From Clostridiales bacterium (GTDB taxonomy: Bacteria; Bacillota; Clostridia; Oscillospirales; Oscillospiraceae), in the NCBI GenBank assembly GCA_019422005.1, contig JAHZEF010000044.1:1-15749 (forward strand): 15,749 bases of DNA, in the 5' to 3' direction. Made by a program: the position numbers and the translations under genes. Positions 14,504-15,749 of this stretch are shown in pieces. The notes beneath the pieces were generated by a model. It was given only the letters and a program-made list of their open reading frames with translations, did no database searches and was not told the origin of the DNA. Positions within the stretch are counted from its first letter, which is position 1. Each line of letters begins with the position of its first letter.

Positions 14504-15249
14504 GGCGCATCCTCCTTTTCCGGCGGGACCGGGAACAAAAGCGCGGCGGCGCCCGCCAGCACCATGGTGAGAAGGATGGTGCGCGTTCCGCCGGACACCC
14601 CGGAAAATACGGAAAGGCGGGAGAGGGCGTAGCTGCAGGCAAAGCAGGCGGCGATCAGCCCGGCCAGGATCCGGTCGGCCCGGGCAGGGGGGATCATAAC
14701 CGCCAGGAACATGCCGTAGAGCGAAACGCTGAAAGCGCTTACCAGCCGCAGCGGCATCAGGCTGCCGGCCAGGGCCCCCAGGGCTGTTCCTGCCGACCAG
14801 CAGGGCAGGGCGACCAGCATGGCGCCGTAAAAGTAGGGTGGTTCCAGCGGCCCGGGCCGGGCGACGGCGATGCCGAACAGCTCGTCCGTGGTGTCATAGG
14901 CGATCCCGAACCGGTGGAGCAGGGAGGTCCCCGGCGCAAGCTTCTGGCTCAGCGCACAGCTCATCAGCAGGTACCGGGCGTTGGCGATCAGGGTGACCAG
15001 GGCCAGCTCCCAATAGGGGGCCTGCGCCGCGATCAGGGTAAAGCCTGCATATTCTCCGGCGGAGGCGTTGCAGAGCAGGCTGGCCAGAAAAGCCTGAAAG
15101 ACTGTGAGCCCGGCATTTTTGGCGGCGATGCCCAGGGAAAAGGAGACTGCGAAGTAGCCCAGGCCGATGGGGATCCCGTCCCGTGCGCCGTCCCGGAGCA
15201 GCCGGGCGCCGCCCGCGGGCGGGGCGGCTTTGAACTGGAAATTTGTCAT
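14500..15249 (-). CDS. azlC: AzlC branched-chain amino acid permease
   Basis: The large subunit of the AzlCD exporter in the cytoplasmic membrane. The 249 residues are mostly hydrophobic helices. Family features seen: DGIPIGLGYFAVSFSLGIAA, CNASAGEYAGF, the ANARYLLMS segment (NxRhxL type), YDTTDELFG, and GALAGSLMP. ATG 15249 is chosen because the frame upstream (to 15336) is Arg/Gly-rich and not family-like; the ribosome site AAAAGG is weak and about 9-10 bases away. It forms an operon with azlD, overlapping by 4 bases. A promoter at 15365-15392 gives a leader of about 110 bases with GC-rich hairpins. No Lrp-type regulator gene is adjacent. Confidence 0.92.
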   Translation of the reverse strand: MTNFQFKAAPPAGGARLLRDGARDGIPIGLGYFAVSFSLGIAAKNAGLTVFQAFLASLLCNASAGEYAGFTLIAAQAPYWELALVTLIANARYLLMSCALSQKLAPGTSLLHRFGIAYDTTDELFGIAVARPGPLEPPYFYGAMLVALPCWSAGTALGALAGSLMPLRLVSAFSVSLYGMFLAVMIPPARADRILAGLIAACFACSYALSRLSVFSGVSGGTRTILLTMVLAGAAALLFPVPPEKEDAP

Positions 15250-15364
15250 GTGTTTCTTGCCTTTTCTTTTGAATTGGGATTGGGCGGCGGCGCGCCGGAA
15301 CGGAGGGCCCCGCCGGTGTGCGGCTCCGCCCGGCATTCCGTGCCCGGGAAGAGCGGCAGAATCT

Positions 15365-15392
15365 ATTATACCGGAATCCGGACATTATGCAA
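15365..15392 (-). promoter_or_regulatory. Promoter of azlC-azlD
   Basis: On the minus strand TTGCAT (15392-15387), 16 bases, then a perfect TATAAT (15370-15365). The leader contains GC-rich inverted repeats, for example CCCGG with CCGGG within 15329-15348. I checked it for a T-box (AGGGTGGTACCGCG-type) and saw none. Confidence 0.7.
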
Positions 15393-15436
15393 CCGCCTTC
15401 CGCAGCGCGGCACAGCCGTCCGTCCGGAACTCCATC

Positions 15437-15465
15437 TTTACAAACCGGGGGGAATTGCGTATACT
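15437..15465 (+). promoter_or_regulatory. Promoter of lepA
   Basis: TTTACA (15437-15442), a 17-base spacer and TATACT (15460-15465). Transcription would begin near 15472, about 41 bases before the lepA start, divergent from the azlC promoter. Confidence 0.75.
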
Positions 15466-15512
15466 GTTCTTTTAGAAAACCAATGATATTTCTCTCTTTC
15501 TGAGGTGAACCC

Positions 15513-15749
15513 ATGACCGATTTATCTCATATCCGCAACTTCTCCATTGTGGCCCACATCGACCACGGCAAGTCCACCCTGGCAGACCGGCTGCTGGAGG
15601 CGTGCAATACCATCGACAAGCGGGAGATGGAGGATCAGATCCTCGATTCCATGGAACTGGAACGGGAGCGCGGCATCACCATCAAGGCCCGTGCCGTCCG
15701 CCTGAACTACCGTGCCGGCGACGGGGAGGACTATGTCCTCAACCTCATC
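15513..15749 (+). CDS. lepA: Elongation factor 4 (LepA), N-terminal part
   Basis: LepA/EF4 is a ribosome-associated translational GTPase. Only the first 79 codons lie in the window; the gene continues past the right edge. Seen: IRNFSIVAHIDHGKST with the G1 loop AHIDHGKST (14-22), ADRLLE, then the switch-I/G2 motif RGITIK (53-58), all diagnostic of LepA. ATG 15513 is preceded by GAGGTGA at about 5 bases. Confidence 0.96.
   Translation, partial: MTDLSHIRNFSIVAHIDHGKSTLADRLLEACNTIDKREMEDQILDSMELERERGITIKARAVRLNYRAGDGEDYVLNLI

Noticed and set aside
15250..15364. A T-box or other known riboswitch before azlCD
   Set aside because: No T-box core motif was found; only GC-rich hairpins are visible, so no class can be named.
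1..15749. CRISPR arrays, tRNA/rRNA genes, phage or conjugation genes
   Set aside because: I saw no regularly spaced repeats, tRNA T-loop signatures, rRNA motifs, integrases or transposase motifs on either strand.

Overview
This window looks like a piece of chromosome from a GC-rich, endospore-forming member of the Firmicutes/Clostridia, plausibly an Oscillospiraceae-type gut bacterium. That placement is inference. It rests on strong AGGAGG-type ribosome binding sites, near-consensus sigma-A promoters, a SleL/YaaH-type spore-cortex hydrolase, PrsW, AzlCD, an Rnf-like pair and a CyuA-family cysteine desulfidase. Gene-bearing DNA is strongly GC-rich. The first ~300 bases and some intergenic patches are clearly richer in A+T.

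Layout from left to right. 1-495 has no recognisable gene, but holds a near-perfect promoter pointing right. Next come rnfD and rnfC on the minus strand (496-2533), an overlapping two-gene unit without rnfG/E/A/B after it; both proteins lack their expected flavin-binding motifs. A divergent promoter region separates rnfC from prsW (+). A 65-residue BFD-like [2Fe-2S] protein (+) follows, with its own promoter and an inverted repeat beside it. A long bidirectional terminator separates it from a lone HyuA-type hydantoinase/oxoprolinase (-). Then come a LysM-LysM-GH18 SleL-like enzyme (-) and, divergently, uracil-DNA glycosylase ung (+), which ends at another bidirectional terminator.

From 8494 to 11025 the minus strand carries a compact three-gene operon: a LURP-one-related protein, an L-cysteine desulfidase-family protein (CyuA/UPF0597) and ComB (2-phosphosulfolactate phosphatase). 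One promoter and a leader with two strong hairpins precede it. Divergent from it is a cardiolipin synthase (+) with an extended -10 promoter. After cls and its terminator lies a 645-base gene-poor stretch with a minus-strand hairpin and U6 tract. Then come a cytidylate-kinase-like gene (-), best started at a TTG codon, the azlC-azlD branched-chain amino acid exporter pair (-), and the first 79 codons of lepA (+).

Most genes are single transcription units of housekeeping or envelope/spore function. Two points stand out: the RnfC/RnfD pair that has lost its flavin sites and its partners, and the sulfur-themed LOR-CyuA-ComB operon with a structured leader. I found no CRISPR array, tRNA, rRNA, identifiable insertion sequence or phage gene. 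Most of the very long open frames opposite the real genes are by-products of GC-rich codon usage.
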